Shown here piece after piece: positions 11,051-24,400 of a stretch of DNA of 64,000 nucleotides. The DNA is from Nepenthes gracilis (lineage: Eukaryota > Streptophyta > Magnoliopsida > Caryophyllales > Nepenthaceae). The notes under the pieces are model-generated. The model was not told the DNA's origin. It searched no databases and saw only the letters and a list, made by a program, of their open reading frames with translations. The first letter of the stretch is position 1, and each line of letters begins with the position of its first letter. A program made the position numbers and the translations under genes. The stretch spans positions 11,680,501 to 11,744,500 of the forward strand of contig BSYO01000013.1 of NCBI GenBank assembly GCA_033239525.1, in the 5' to 3' direction.

Positions 11051-14000
11051 TTTTTTTTTTTGGTAAGTAAGTGTGTAATTTGGATTAACGGGAGAAAAAT
11101 TTATAAAAAAATTATGTTATAACTCCAAGTTTTTTGACTTGAAGTTAGAACATAAAACGCTAGGGCATACCCCGAGGAATTCTTCAAAAAACCTAAGAGG
11201 AACAATCTAACAGAAGAACAAAAAAGAAACAGCCCGTAGGCTACCAGAGAAACTATCAGCAGCGAGGCCGGCCCGCCAATCACATGCCCACGCAAGAGCA
11301 CAACATCCGGAAACCAAAAACAAGAACAGCCAATCCAACATCGCGACGGAGAGGGCTGCACATCAACATCTACACAATCAACAGCAGGTGTAGCAAGAAC
11401 CCAACTAGCTCCTCGAAGCTTAAGATCGCATGAGATTCGACTTCAGAATGGCGCCCTGCAGCACATGGTCGAAATGCAAACCCACCAAACTGGAATTGTT
11501 CGGCGGAGGCAAATTTGCGAGCAAACAGGTTCCGAGCACAGCAAGACCAAGACTACGGGAACCACGGCTTCCGATCGCCCCAAAGTGGCAAATAACAAAG
11601 AAAAGCGAGACAGCATCAACCACGCCCAACGTGCTAAAAACACCCTCAAAGACAACCGAGAAACGATGGAAATACAAAGAAGAAGGCACCGCCACTCCGA
11701 TTCGAGAAATAGCAGCAACAGAGAGATATTATCCAGGACGCCAACCTATGCGAGAAGAACCCAAAGCCTCACTTTGTTGAAATCAGCATCATCAATCGGG
11801 TTGCAAAACAGGATAATGCGAATTTCAATAGTAGGCGGGCTTCACCAAACAACGGCCCATTCAGACGGGACAGAGGCCATGACTCATAATCACTCATGCT
11901 GAAATTCATCATCCATTCTTTGTTAATAATGCAACACCGATGAAGCAAATTGATCGATCCAAGAAAAAAAAAAAAAACACCATGAAGCTGCGCTAACTAA
12001 TAGAATGCCTGGCAAGATGCATGGTCCATCGATTAAATTCAACATCGTCACTGTATGCACCGACAACAATGCACACAATTCTTTGATCATTTCATTGACA
12101 TTCGACATCTTCTAACCCTTCTAACACCCGGCCCAGAGACAAAGACATGGCCAAGAAATAGCCCATTTCAAACAAAACTAAGACTGCCCCAAGATTCCAA
12201 AGCCCCCACCAACAAATGGCTCCAAAGATTCGACCATTTGCTAGAGTGGATTGCGCACAGCAAAAAAGCAGCGAGCAGCTGGGGTGACACAACCAGCACG
12301 CCATCAGAAGAACCCATCAATTGCCATACAAGGCAAACCCAAACTAATAGAGCCACCCGCAAACATCCAAAGAAGCCAGATCAGCATGTGCAACATGGTC
12401 TGACTTAACAACAACAACAGCACGGGCCCAACTTGCCATAAGCAGAGAAAATATGAAAGCAAAAATAAAAACACAGAGCAGGTACACGCGAGCAACAGCC
12501 AACCAGAAAAACCCAACATTGAACAGGTATGAATTATTGACTCTGGGAAACAGCATTTCATCCCAAAATTTCGGAGCAGTTCCATCTCAGAGAACCAAAC
12601 AGAAGGGCACTGAGAATAGAAACAACTTCAACAAATTCGGCAGCTGATTGAGAGAGCATCAATAGCGGCAGAACCGACTGCAACCAAATTGAGAGAGCTT
12701 CTGATCCAAATGCATCAGCAGCAAGGCCCCTACATAATGCATGTGCAAGCATCAACTGGCCAGCAACCAAGGACATCTGTTTCCAACGCTAACATCAAAA
12801 CAGCACCTACCACAGGTAACCAGTATAGCAGCCAAAGCACGAGCATGGAACCAACCCAAGAACGACCACCATCGGGCTGAATGCAAGACCCATCACACCT
12901 GCACCCTCTACGGCATGGATAAAGGGACAGCGAGACCAAAAAAACACAAGCGGCTAGATCCGGTGATCAACTGGAAGCGGCAAGCAACAAGGCAACTGCA
13001 CTTTGGTACCAGCAAGGCAGCTCCTCAAAACCAAGAGACCAGTAAACCGATGACATCTCACTCCAATACATCAGTATATAGCAAACAGGTCCACACTACA
13101 TGAATCAGATTTCATCCCACACCGCACCACCAAAGGTAAGTGGCCGGCTATACCGGCACCAACTTTCAACCCAAAGATCAAAGATACAAACAAAACAACG
13201 CCAATACCATGTGACATAGCTCTTCACCACCACTTGCAGAAGGTAGCCAACCTCCACAGTATTCATAAAGATACAACTACCACAAGCACAGCAAAGAGAG
13301 CGGAGCTGAGTAATAGCGCCAGACATAGAGGAGGCAAAATCCCCAAAATCAAACAATTTTTTTTTTTTATGGGGGTTGGGGGAGATAGAGCTTAGGGAGG
13401 TGGGGGAACAAAAAGAAAACACAAAAACTAGGGCTGAAAAGCAGCCCAGAAGAGTATAACACCGGCAGGCAGGGATCAACCAAAGTAAATACAACCCCGC
13501 AGATCAAGATTCACAGTCACTAAGGGAGAAGCACTGCCAGGAGCACAAAAACCCTCCAAAAGAGGGCATCCGGGAGGCAAGGCAATTTTTTTTTTTTATA
13601 ATCCCCACCGAATCCGAGTCAGCCTATAGTCAGCCCTATTTGGAGCCGCGATGGTCATTAATTTCAGCCTCACAACATCGACCGCCATAGAGAAGAGGCG
13701 AGAGGAGTCAAGGGGAGGAGATTTTTGGAAAGTCCGGTTATTGCGCTCCTTCCAAATGACGTAAACCGTAGCAGCCAGAGACAAGCGTTTAGATACGGCC
13801 AGGAGACTTTTTCCTTTCCATCGGGAGGCAGCCCAGGATATGTTTTGATGCCAGTCAGGGTATGGCCAGTGAATACCAGCATGTCTTTGGACATTATTCC
13901 ATAAGGTTCTTGAGAATGGGCAGGAGAAGAACAGGTGGGCGTGGTCTTCATCACCCGCGTTACAGAGAGTGCATTTGAGTGAGAGGTTAGGGATGTAATG

Positions 14001-15483
14001 GAGACGGTCAATGGTATTCAATTTGCCCTTAACGGCGAGCCAAAATGTAAACGCGTGTGAGGGAATATGGAATGGGCCCCACACGAGATGAGCCCAACAC
14101 ACCTTAGGTTTGGGGGATGGAGGAGAGAGTATGCGGACTTAGTCGAGAAATTGCGTTGCGAGCAAGCCCATCTCAAAGAGTCTTTTGAATGCTGCGGGGA
14201 GGATTGTTCGGCATATTCAAAGCAAGGTGGGACACCTCCGTGTCAAAAAGGGTTCGCCGAGTTCCATCTGTTGTCCCCGATAATGGCATCAACCTTCACA
14301 TCCCAATGAAGACCGAGACAAGGCGAGTTCGGTCCTATTGAGCTCACTTCACTCGGGGGCCAAGGGGGTGCCGGTTATCGTGCCGGAGGAAAGTATCGAG
14401 CCATCCCCATGTGCTTCGAAGGTAGGTACGCATAAAAAGCCAAAGCTTCATAATTTTGCGCCAACTCCAAGGGGCCGATGCCGGCACTTTGATGGTCCAG
14501 ATGCACCGGTCTTTGATTCTGTTTTTGTATATCCATGAAGTCCAAGCGGAGTCGGATCTTTAAAGGAGGCGCCCACGAAATTTGCGATTAAGAGCCTTAT
14601 TCCGATCAATCGGAGTTCTTGATGCCCAACCCTCCTTCATCTTTTGGGCAAGATATGTCATGCCAAGCCACTTTAGCATTGACTCGCCATCGAGAAACCC
14701 GTTCCAAAGGAAATGTCGCAAGATGCGATCAATTGCCTTAAAAACGGATTTGGGAAGAATAAAAAGAGAAGCCCAATAAAGGTGGATAGAAGAAAGGATG
14801 GAGGCAACGAGTTGCAAACGCCCGCCAAAGGAGAGCCATCTATTCCTCCAGGATGTGATTCTCTTTGTGATTCTTTTGTGAGGGATTTGCAATCGGACAA
14901 GAAAGCCTAGTGGTGATCAATGGGACCCCTGTATCCGATAGGGAGATTGCCCAACTTGAATCTGACTAGCGGCAATATCCTTGCGAAGAGTGGAATCCTT
15001 AGAACATATGAATATTTCACTTTTGTTGGGATTAGCGGAAAGGCCAAGAAATGGTATGGAATTCATTGAGACAGTCCTTGAGAATCGAGTAGATTTGGAA
15101 TCGGCATGGGAGAATAGGAGGAGGTCGTCGGAAAGGCCCGGCCTCTTGAGTTTGAGTTTGCGCACTTGCGGTGAAATTTGAAGTTATTATCCCGTCTTGC
15201 CTTGACCTCAATAATGCCATTGAGAACTTCCATAACTAGGACAAATAAATATGGGGAGAGCGGATCACCTTGACGCAGGCCTTTGCCACCTTTAAAGAAG
15301 CTGACCGCTTCCCCATTGATATTGAGGGAGTGAGTCGGAGTCGATATGCACTGGCCGATCCAATTTACCATTTGTGGAGGGAATTCCATTAGGGTGAGGA
15401 TATTGATAACGAAATCCAATAGACAGAGTCATAGGCTTTCTTAAGGTCGATCTTCATAGTACATCTGGGCGGGCCGTGGCCCA
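11051..15483 (-). mobile_element. 5'-truncated LINE (4.4 kb) on minus strand, LINE-D
   Basis: The 3' end is at 11,051 (poly(T)GGTAAGTAAG on the + strand) and the 5' end is inside the RT domain at about 15,483. A 10-bp TSD, GATGGTACAA, occurs at 11,041-11,050 and 15,484-15,493. The right copy overlaps the RT codons for Y-H-L (TACCATCTG on the minus strand), so microhomology probably joined the 5' end. The 3' UTR covers 11,051-13,595, about 2.5 kb, with an A-tract directly after the ORF2 stop. Confidence 0.85.
13596..15483 (-). pseudogene. LINE-D ORF2: RT to zf-RVT, frameshifted
   Basis: From the 5' side the fragments show the RT motif with K-A-Y-D-S, then G-L-R-Q-G-D-P-L-S-P-Y-L-F-V-L-V-M-E (about 15,290-15,220), the linker with S-F-G-G-R-L-Q-L-V-A-S-I, and an open 168-residue end (13,596-14,102). 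That end carries the zf-RVT pattern C-T-L-C ... H-L-F-F-S-C and stops with R-W-G-L. Frames change at least four times between 14,100 and 15,420. The EN domain and the first half of RT are absent by truncation. Confidence 0.85.
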
Positions 15484-15493
15484 GATGGTACAA

Positions 15494-15711
15494 ACATCTG
15501 GATGGTACGAACACATAACCTAGCCAACTTACTCCTATTTTGTGATCTCTACCAAGAACTTCTTCGGATTTGCCTGCGATAATGAAACCAGACGCCTTCG
15601 AGTGTTCAAGTCAATATTTGCTCACAAACCGTTAAATTGCTATACACCATTCGATCCCAATTTTCACACCACTAATATTGCCAACAAAGATTAACAGGAG
15701 GAAAGAGGTAT
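15494..15711. other. Unassigned flanking sequence
   Basis: No ORF or repeat is recognised between the LINE-D target site and the next insertion cluster. Confidence 0.4.
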
Positions 15712-15728
15712 AAAAGATAAAGTATAAT

Positions 15729-15750
15729 TTTTTTTTTTTGGTAAGTGAAA
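15729..15750 (-). mobile_element. Micro-insertion: LINE 3' terminus, 22 bp, with TSD
   Basis: Poly(T)GGTAAGTGAAA sits between two copies of AAAAGATAAAGTATAAT (15,712-15,728 and 15,751-15,767). It corresponds to CACTTACC plus poly(A) on the minus strand. Its TSD overlaps the left TSD of the neighbouring insert (15,760-15,775), so it came after that insertion. Confidence 0.85.
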
Positions 15751-15775
15751 AAAAGATAAAGTATAATATGGTGAG

Positions 15776-16152
15776 TTGCCATGTGCTCCCTGCTGTTGGA
15801 AAACTAGGGTGCTTTGGGTTGCCGGAAGATCCGATTTGATGTTGTAAGTTGCTGCGAGGTGATCGGATGTTGTTGTTCTGGTCTTCTCGGGAGTAACTTG
15901 TTTTGCTTTAGCTTATGTATAATGACAGTATTCCTTTTTTGTTCTTCTGTTAGATAGTTCTTCTTAGGTTTTTTGAGGAATTCTCTGATGTACCAGTTGC
16001 TCGGGATATACCCTAGCGTTTTATGTTCTAACTCCTTTTTTTTGGTAAGTTTTTATGTTCTAACTCCAAGTCAAAAAACTTGAAGTTATAACATAACTTT
16101 TTATAAATTTTACTCCCGTTAATGCAAAATACACACTTACTTACTAAAAAAA
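15776..16152 (+). mobile_element. 5'-truncated short element ending in the LINE terminus
   Basis: A 16-bp TSD, AGTATAATATGGTGAG, flanks it at 15,760-15,775 and 16,153-16,168. Its body (CATGTGCTCCCTGC, GGGTGCTTTGGGTTGCCGG) matches the middle of the 480-bp composite element at 427-906. It ends with the hairpin and CTTACTTACT plus poly(A). The left edge of the 9.6-kb tandem unit falls inside its hairpin at about 16,075. Confidence 0.88.
16036..16050 (-). mobile_element. Micro-insertion: LINE 3' terminus, 15 bp, with TSD
   Basis: TTTTTTTTGGTAAGT lies between two copies of TTTTATGTTCTAACTCC (16,019-16,035 and 16,051-16,067). It hit the conserved hairpin of another LINE terminus, so it is younger than that element. 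Confidence 0.88.
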
Positions 16153-16227
16153 AGTATAATATGGTGAGAAAACCCGAGTAAGGAAGCACAATTATAGAAG
16201 CTAAGTTTTCTCAAGTGGAGCAATTTA

Positions 16228-16247
16228 TTTATTTTTTTTTGGTAAGT
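16228..16247 (-). mobile_element. Micro-insertion: LINE 3' terminus, 20 bp, with TSD (unit 1)
   Basis: Poly(T)GGTAAGT lies between two copies of AAGTGGAGCAATTTA (16,213-16,227 and 16,248-16,262). The same event is present in unit 2 (25,849-25,867) and unit 3 (35,463-35,481), so it predates the triplication. Confidence 0.85.
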
Positions 16248-16262
16248 AAGTGGAGCAATTTA

Positions 16263-17195
16263 AAAGTTTGAAAGATTTGATTTTACACTGAAATGGCCAT
16301 CAAAAACTCGAGTAAGAAGTCTAGGGTAAATGAAATAAGACTGCTATATATAGAGAGGATCGAAAACCTAGGTAAAAATATGACTGTAAAATGCGCATTG
16401 CTCGAGCACACGACAGGCATGCTTAGGGTTTCATGGGATACACCCTCGGCACTCGAGCGTGGCTCAAGTGAGTTTTGAGTGTTGGGGTCTGGATTTGGCG
16501 CTCGAGTGAGAGTCACGCATCAAGAGACACGAGGCTTTCTAAAAACAAGCTCGAGCACCGATTGGCGAGTGGTGGGCGCCGGGCTTCTCGGAAACTAGCT
16601 CGAGCAATCAGGCGGGCGAGCGTAGGCAAAGCCTCTTGAGAAAGGCACTCGGACGTGGGTTAAGCATACAGCAAGCATGGAATTGAGTAAAACACTTTAG
16701 CATATAACAAGCGATATATTACGATACAAATCTTGAATAATCGGCCTTTGTCAATAATAGATAGATACGATCACAGAATATGCCAACATATGAACAAGCC
16801 TAACAATATCGACCTACCAAGGTCTCAAATCATCATGGTCCCACAAGGTATCGACCTCATATACATGGCTGGTTCATACCCCTCTTCGTATAGACATACT
16901 AATATACGAATATATATAGTTTAAATATTTTCGAGCTTCCATAAAATAATAAAATCCTTCAAAATTATAAAATCCAAATAAAAATCTCCCAATCGACGAT
17001 AGAATCATACTCGTATATGCAGAATAAACAGATAGAGTATAAAAAATAACATACATATTAGAAAATTTTCTAAATTATAACAAACACATCAAATGTTGAA
17101 ATAGACCAAGGATAGAGTTTATAAATAATTAACTTGATTTCATATCAAGTAAATCTAATAAAAGGATGCTCCAAAATACTCGAATGGTATCTCAT
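16263..17195. other. Non-coding flank of unit 1
   Basis: This AT-rich stretch has a CTCGAG-rich part at 16,400-16,660 in which GCTCGAGCA words recur. No credible ORF or RNA gene was found. It recurs at about 25,880-26,815 and 35,500-36,430. Confidence 0.5.
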
Positions 17196-17454
17196 CTCTC
17201 TTTCTTCTCTGTCCTACCACGCGCTCCTTCCTCCCTTGCCTATTCTCTTCTCTTCTCTTCTTCTCCTCCTCCCCCTCTCTCTCTCCCTGCTTTGCTTCTC
17301 CCTCTCTCCCCATTTTCTTCTTTCTCCTCTTCTTCTTCTACTCTAGCACACCTCATCGCACCGCCTCCTCTCTCACTTCTATCTTTTTTTTCCTTCTTCT
17401 CTCTCCCCTTTTCTTTTCGCTCTCTTTTCTATTGTTGCACGTCCACACACCTCT

Positions 17455-17505
<51 letters not shown>
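17196..17505. repeat. Pyrimidine-rich tract followed by (ATT)n microsatellite, unit 1
   Basis: CT-rich sequence (17,196-17,456) runs into about 16 ATT triplets (17,458-17,505). The long frames here that read as runs of Ser/Leu, Ile or Asn are translation of these simple repeats. Copies lie at 26,815-27,132 and 36,430-36,748. Confidence 0.9.
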
Positions 17506-17890
17506 TGTTTTACTTCTTGTTTTTATTATCCAATCAGCGCTCGGATGCCAACATCGATGTGCCTCGAGGTAACAACCGATCAATCTGATTTTTCATAATT
17601 TTATATTATATAATTAATTTTTATTACATCCAAATTACTTAAAATAATAAATATATCTAAAATAAATCAAATGGGAATTTAGAGTATTATATGGATAGTC
17701 AATTGCCTAATATACTTATGATGGGCACACATGTTTATTTTGGATAGAGTCGAACATTCGAAGAATAACATGAGTACCTAAAGTGCTCCACGTGGTCACT
17801 TTTCATTAATACTCAAAACATCATCTAACCAACAATTCTAACCTTAGAATTATCATTTCCGATCATTCTTAACAACTTACATAGAATGAC

Positions 17891-18690
17891 TTTTTTTTTT
17901 TTTTTTTGGTAAGTAAGTATTTTGGATTAATGGGAGAAAAATTTACAACATCTATATTTTATCGCCAAGTATTTTGACTGGGGACAAAACATAATCCGTT
18001 GGGACATACCCCGAGCAACGTGTACAAACGAGAGTACATAAAGAGCCTCTAGGAGACCTACATTCTACATAAACCCAAGAAATAGAAGGAAAATTACATC
18101 ACAAAATCGGGGAAAGCATGACTTTCCATCCTCGAGCACCCAATATAGCATCTCTTTGAAGTGCTCCAATCACCGCCATGCGGAAAAACTCAGCAAACCA
18201 GGCCCAGCAACCACACACCGCCATCGACGGAGCAGCTACATCATCATCAACCAGCCGACGAAAATTCAACCAGAATTAACGCAGCAATTGATTGACGCAT
18301 GCAACCACCGGCCGCTTATTTAACAAAGACCACATACGCAGTACCCACACACATACATCATCACCAAAAAGCACGATCACGCACTACATTTGGAAGCAAC
18401 AAGAATCCCGCAAAGCAAAAATGACGAGAATCCATAAATACAAACCACAGCAAAGCCGTCTCTGCCTTCACAATCCCAATAGCATGCAGCATTTCCAACC
18501 GCCATTAGGCCACTCCCAATGCCACCACAAGACGGCTAAAGCATCAGCGGCTATACTTCGACGACATAATAGCACCACGGGGCTACACGGGATATCAAGC
18601 ATGCATATGGCTTCATCGGCCTTTGGATATCTACAAAGCAGGCATCGGCCAGTTGATAGAAAAGAGCTCAAAGACTCATCCAATGCAATC
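17891..18690 (-). mobile_element. 800-bp 5'-truncated LINE 3' end, unit 1
   Basis: An 18-bp TSD, CAACTTACATAGAATGAC, flanks it (17,873-17,890 and 18,691-18,708). On the minus strand the hairpin (about 17,960-17,995, GATAAAAT type) and ACTTACC plus poly(A) form the 3' end, and the rest is 3'-UTR sequence rich in CAG/CTG. The same insertion is in units 2 and 3. Confidence 0.9.
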
Positions 18691-18775
18691 CAACTTACAT
18701 AGAATGACAATATACTAACATACTCAATCTCTCCTAAAATTGGCCTAACCACACAACCCACTAAAGAAATAAGTA

Positions 18776-19306
18776 TTTTTTTTTGGTAAGTAAGTGTGTA
18801 TTTTGGATTAACGGGAAAAAAATTTACAAAATACTATGTTTAACTCCGGGTTTTTTGACGTGGAGTTAGAACATAATACGCTAGGGCATACCCCGAGCAA
18901 TGCAGTACATTAGAGAATACCTCAAAAAACCTCTAAGAGGAGCGATCTAGTAGAAAATAGAAAATGAATACAGTCATTTTACAAAATCAGATTCAACATT
19001 AGATACTCCCGAGGAGCCCGGAACATGCTTCAACATTTCCAGCCACAACATCTAGCATTGGTCCATCAATTTCCATCGAGCAATCAGTTCGAGACAGACG
19101 CAAATGAATCAAACGACTTAAGCAAACACGCACTTCCCCTACTCCACGTAAAGAGTTCCAAGAATTCAGCAATGAGATGGCATTCCGGCCAAAGCCACTT
19201 CGGAAGATTACACTCCATAAAATGCATTCCGGAATTTTCCACTCGGGACATCTTTGTAACACTCCGTCCCAAGTACTCCGTCCTGCGACACTCCGTCTCA
19301 AGCTTG
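18776..19306 (-). mobile_element. LINE 3'-UTR fragment, target of the main LINE, unit 1
   Basis: Poly(T)GGTAAGTAAGTGTG at 18,776 and a GGAGTTAGAACATAA hairpin arm at about 18,865 mark the 3' end on the minus strand. The fragment runs up to 19,306, where the next LINE inserted. Copies are at 28,393-28,930 and 38,010-38,545. Its 5' end and TSD are not resolved because of that later insertion. Confidence 0.7.
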
Positions 19307-21488
19307 TTTTTTTTTTGGTAAGTACGTTTAATGAATCAATTAAAAAGAAGTACAAAAAAGGATGTTCTAACACCAAGTGTTTTGCCAACTTGGGCTTAGA
19401 ACAACGAGCTAGGGCATACCGAGAGCAACTCCATGAACAAAACCTTTAACAGATTAACAGAAAATGAAAAGAAGAAAAGAAAACCCCACCATGGTGAATT
19501 TTGCAAAAAAGACCGAAATTAACCCGGCCCTACAACACATCCTACTTAGAGAATAACAAGAAAAGCAAACAAGAACCACCAGAGAAACAAATATGTTAGC
19601 TCCAACACACATCCTTAAGTTAAACAGGGAAGCCCATGGGACGACCAGCAACACCAAGATGCCTCCAAATCAGGCCAGCATCAAACCAGAAGCCCAGCAA
19701 CACCCAGCACTCACCAACCACATATGTAGCTAAGCGGCAACCAGGGTTCGGGGGCCAGCATAATAATTCTTCATGCTTCAACAGACTACCAACAGGAGCC
19801 AGCTTCAAGAAAGCAATTCGATCTTGTAGTAGAAGGAATTGGAAGCTAGAAACTGAATCACTGTAGCAAGGGCATACAGCCACAGCAGAGCACTTGTAGG
19901 ATTCCAAACTGCAATTAGTATTGCACATAGGGCTAGCATACGGCACCAGTGCCATATTTCAACACCAGCAGCATCGACTCCCAGCAGCAAAACAGCACAG
20001 TCCACCCAAAGAGATTTCATACAAAAAAAACCAGCGCACAGATGTAAGAATGCCAAAGACGACAGCAGAATCATGCCACCCACACAGCAATGCACAGACG
20101 GACGAATCAACACTCTGGGAGGAAGCTCTGCAAATCTGAGATCCAAGAAATTCAGCGTCAATGAGATATAACACAATACTGGCAACATCATCACCTCAGC
20201 AATGGCTCATAAACAACAGCAGCAGCAAAACAGAAGGGCCTGAAATAGCATCCCACATCTTTGCTTCAGTAACTCGGCAGGGCCACACCAGAAACACCCA
20301 AACAGGTCCAAAACATCAATCTCAACAGACCTACCTAAGCAGGCCCGCTACTACAAAAGAACAGAAACTCCTAGTTCAACAGGGCACCAACCCACATAAA
20401 CCCCATCCGCTTAACAATGCAACCCATCAAGGCACACCACAAGATCAAACCAGGTGAACCCACTTCTAAACTGCAAAGAATCTGGACACGGAACCAATAG
20501 ACCCAAGGGGCACAACCCCAGCCTCAAACTTCAGGGAATACATCATATAACAGGAGTCAGCCACAGTCGAGTCCAGCAGCAGATAATCCATCACAGCATC
20601 TAGTCATAGATTTAGGATTAGCGACTCAGTATACTACATCAGTGAGTTGTAGACCGGAGCTTTAGCAGCACAACCTCCATCACAAATATGAAATCGACAC
20701 CATACTACCGGATGATGGACAATCAATACTGCATCTGCAGCAAACACAGCAAGAGGAAGCAGTATCACTCACCAGCCAGTAAGCCCAAGGCATATTCAAC
20801 CAATGGCAGCAGCATCCCAGCAGATGAAATCAATCCATGGAAGCAGAAGAAGAGACCAAGCACACAGCTTCACACCCAAAAAGGTCAACACCAAAACCAG
20901 AGGCCCCAAGCATTTTCAATAACAGCACCAAGTCCCAAACCAATCAAAAGGGACTAAACAGCAGGAAGGGGGCAGATTGAGAAACTCCAGGAACAATCCA
21001 GACGGAGAAAACTAAACAGGCATTAGAAAGACCAACTACTATGCCAACGGGGTGGGGGCCACAACAAGACCAAAACCCACAACAAGAGATAATACACGAG
21101 CCGCAATTACACCAAAAGATCCTCACTCTTCTTTTTTTTTTTTTTTTTGAGACCAGAAACCCAAAGGAAGGAAGACTAAATCAAACAAAAGCAAAGAAAA
21201 AGAAAGCACGACAGGGTGCCAAACGGAAACCAAATTCATGAGAAAAGAAAAATTCAACACAAAGCACCCAAAACAAGGGGCAAGACGCTCAAGAGGATAA
21301 AAAAAACAGACCGAGAAATGTAAGGTCAAAATCAGAAACCAGAACTTCACAGTGAAACCCAGCCACACCACCCAAAATTTTATTTGCTCCCTTCGCTTTT
21401 TTTTTTTTCTCTTTTTTTTCCTTTTTTTTTTTTTTTTTTTTATATATCTTTTCTTATTATTATTTTTCCTATCAAATCTTTTTTTTTT

Positions 21489-24400
21489 TATAGGTCCCAA
21501 CGCCTAACAAGGGAGAGGTTTGGGCAGCTGTCAAGAGGCAAGGAGGCCCTCAATTTATCACGAACAAAGTTAGTAATCGGAGAACAAGTCCTGGGAACAA
21601 TCCGGGGAGGATTTTTCAAAATCCGATTGTTTCGCTCTCTCCATATGAAATATACAAGTGGCCGCAAGAGAAAGACGTTTGGACAGGGCTATAAGATTCT
21701 TACCTTTCCATTGTTGAGCAGCCCAATTGATGTTTTGGGACCATAGAGGGTAAGGCCAATGAATGCCTGACTTTCTTTTGGATGAGAGGTCCATAAGGAC
21801 TTAGAAAATGTGCACGAAAAAGAATAGGTGTTCGTGATTTTCATGGTCCGAGTTGCACAAAATGCAGGTATTGGATAGGTTTAGGGCACCATGAAAACGA
21901 TCTTTGGTATTAAGCCTACCCTTGATAGCCAACCGGAGAGTAAATGCATGGGCAGAATATGAAGAGGACCCTAGACTAATTTTGTCCATTTCAGCTTCGG
22001 GCTTGGGAGGGTGGATCCGGAGGTAAGCGATTTGGTCGAAAAAAATACCGTTGCGGCTCTCGACCCATCTCACAGCGTCTTTTGCTCACGAGTTTGGGGA
22101 TAAAGGGGCATGTTATTTATGAGCCTAGAGACCTCCCGGGTCGTAAGGATTAGGCCAATCCCAAGGATCATCTGCGATTATTTGCGAAACCTTGGCGTCC
22201 CAATGTAAACCCGTGACCATACGAATACGATCCGAGCTGAGTTCATCGAGCGGGCCAATAGGGTGCCAGTGGTCATGCCGGATAAATGTATCAAGACCAT
22301 CACCAATGATCTTAATGGAGTGAGAGCACATAAAAGGCCGGAGTTTCATGATCTTTCTCCGGCTCAAGGAGCCGAGTCGTGACTTTGAGAGTCCAGATAC
22401 ATCGGTCCTTGATCTTAGTCTTGTGGACCCAAGAAGACCCGAGGCCGAATCGGGGTCCTTTGACAAGATACGCCCACAAAAGCTTGCAGATGAGGGCTTT
22501 ATTTTGAGTCTGCAAATTCTTAAGACCAGCCCCCCTTCACTCTTCGGGTAGCAAATATCGCCCAAGCTACTTTTGCGTTAGCTTTTCCTTGAGAGCCGTT
22601 CCAAAGGAACCGCCTCATCAAGGAGTCAATTGGTTAAGAATAGACTTAGGAAGGACGAAAATCAAGCCCAATAGAGATGAACGGACGAGGGAATGGAGGC
22701 AACAAGTTGCGCAGCGACCACCAAAGGATAGCCATCTGCTTTTTCCACGAGTTAATACGGGCGAGTGATTTTCTCGAGAAGAGCTTGACAATCCCGATTG
22801 AGAGCCCGGTGGAAATCGAGAGGACACCAAGGTATCTAATGGGGAGGGAGCCCACTTTGAACCATGAAAATGTCGGCAATTTTTCGAGAAATGGAGGGAT
22901 CTTTAGCGCAAATGAAGATCTCGCTCTTATTAACATTTGCCGAGAGCCCAGAGAGCCATTTAAATTCTTCAAGGCAACTCTTAAGGATACGAATGGAATT
23001 GACGTCGGCACGAGAGAAAAGGAGAAGGTCGTCTGCAAAGGCGAGCATGACAAAAGATATGAGTCTCCACACAATTCTTATGAAATTTGAAGTTTGGATT
23101 CTTACGGGCCATGGATTCGATAATCCCATTTAACACCTCCATAACCAAAACAAAGAGGTAAGGGGAAATGGGATCACCTTGTCTCCGAGACCTTTGCCCC
23201 CTTTGAAAAATCCAACCGCTTCCCAAGTTAATGTTGATAGAGTAGGCTATAGTGGTTATGCATTGCGATCCGGTGACCATTTTGGGTGGGAACTTCATAA
23301 TGGTCGGGATAGCAATAATGAAATCCCAATGAATAGAGTCGTAGGCTTTCATGAGGTCAATTTTTTAAAGTACATCTAGGGGGTCGTGACCGTGTGGTAC
23401 TTATGGAGGAGCTCTTGGGCGAGAGAATGTTATCACCGATTTGACCGCCACAAAAACCGTTTGACACTTATCTACAAGATAAGGTAATGTCACCTTGAGC
23501 CTATTAGCGATGATCTTCGAGATAACTTTATAGATGACATTACAACAAGAAATTGGACGGAAGTCGAAACCACGGGGTGATTGAATCTTTGGGATCGACT
23601 AATGATCGTAGTGTTCATTTGTTTAAAAAGCTTCCCGTGATTGAAAAAATCACGAATGGCTTCTGACGGATGAACTCACAATGTCCCACGATTCCTTAAA
23701 AAAGGTGGAATCGAAACCATCGGGACCGGGGGGCACGGTAATCACCGATAGAAAAAATCACCTTCGAATCTCATCATCGTTGACCGGTTCGACAAGCGGG
23801 CCTTAATCGAATCCTAAGACCGAGTGGCCGGATGAAAGGGCGAATTCTCTCAGCATTAGCGGAACGCGTACGGCCGTACCAAGAGCCTTAGTGAAATGAT
23901 TCAAAATCAAGTTATGAACACTTTCGACACCGGTGGTAGCATTACCGGCATCATCAAGGAGGGATATAATCCGGTTCTTATTGTTGTTGCCATTGACGGT
24001 TTTGAAAAAGAATTTATTGCATTGGTCACCTGTTTGAGCCACCTTATCTTTGCTTTTTGCTTGATAAGGTCGGCTTCTTTAGCAAGAGCATCGCGGTAAG
24101 CTTCCCCTGCATCTACGTTCCTCGTGAAAGGACACGAGAGGTGGAGGGATGTTGACCTTGGATAGCCTCAAGGTTGATCCTAGAACGGGTAACTTCCTCG
24201 TGGACATCGTCCTCCGACAATTAAGGTTTTTTGGGGACGATTTCATCTTCTTAAGGCTAGACACAAGCCGGAACATAGGAGTGCTGGAGGCAACGTCCTT
24301 CCACACTTCGCTCACTAACTGGAGGAAATGAGGGGACTTGGTGAGAAAGTTATTGAAACGGAACATACCGCGCTTTCTGGGATAATCACCAGTGGGGAGA

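Noticed and set aside
11060..11100. GGTAAGT sites as evidence of real exons
   Set aside because: They are the fixed antisense LINE terminus next to poly(T), found at every insertion.
12055..13103. Gln/Thr-rich frames on the + strand
   Set aside because: They are antisense to the CTG-rich LINE 3' UTR, where CAG runs read as Gln or Ala.
17166..17588. Long frames of Ser/Leu, Ile or Asn runs in all three units
   Set aside because: They are translations of the CT-rich tract and the (ATT)n microsatellite; several frames on both strands are open for the same reason.
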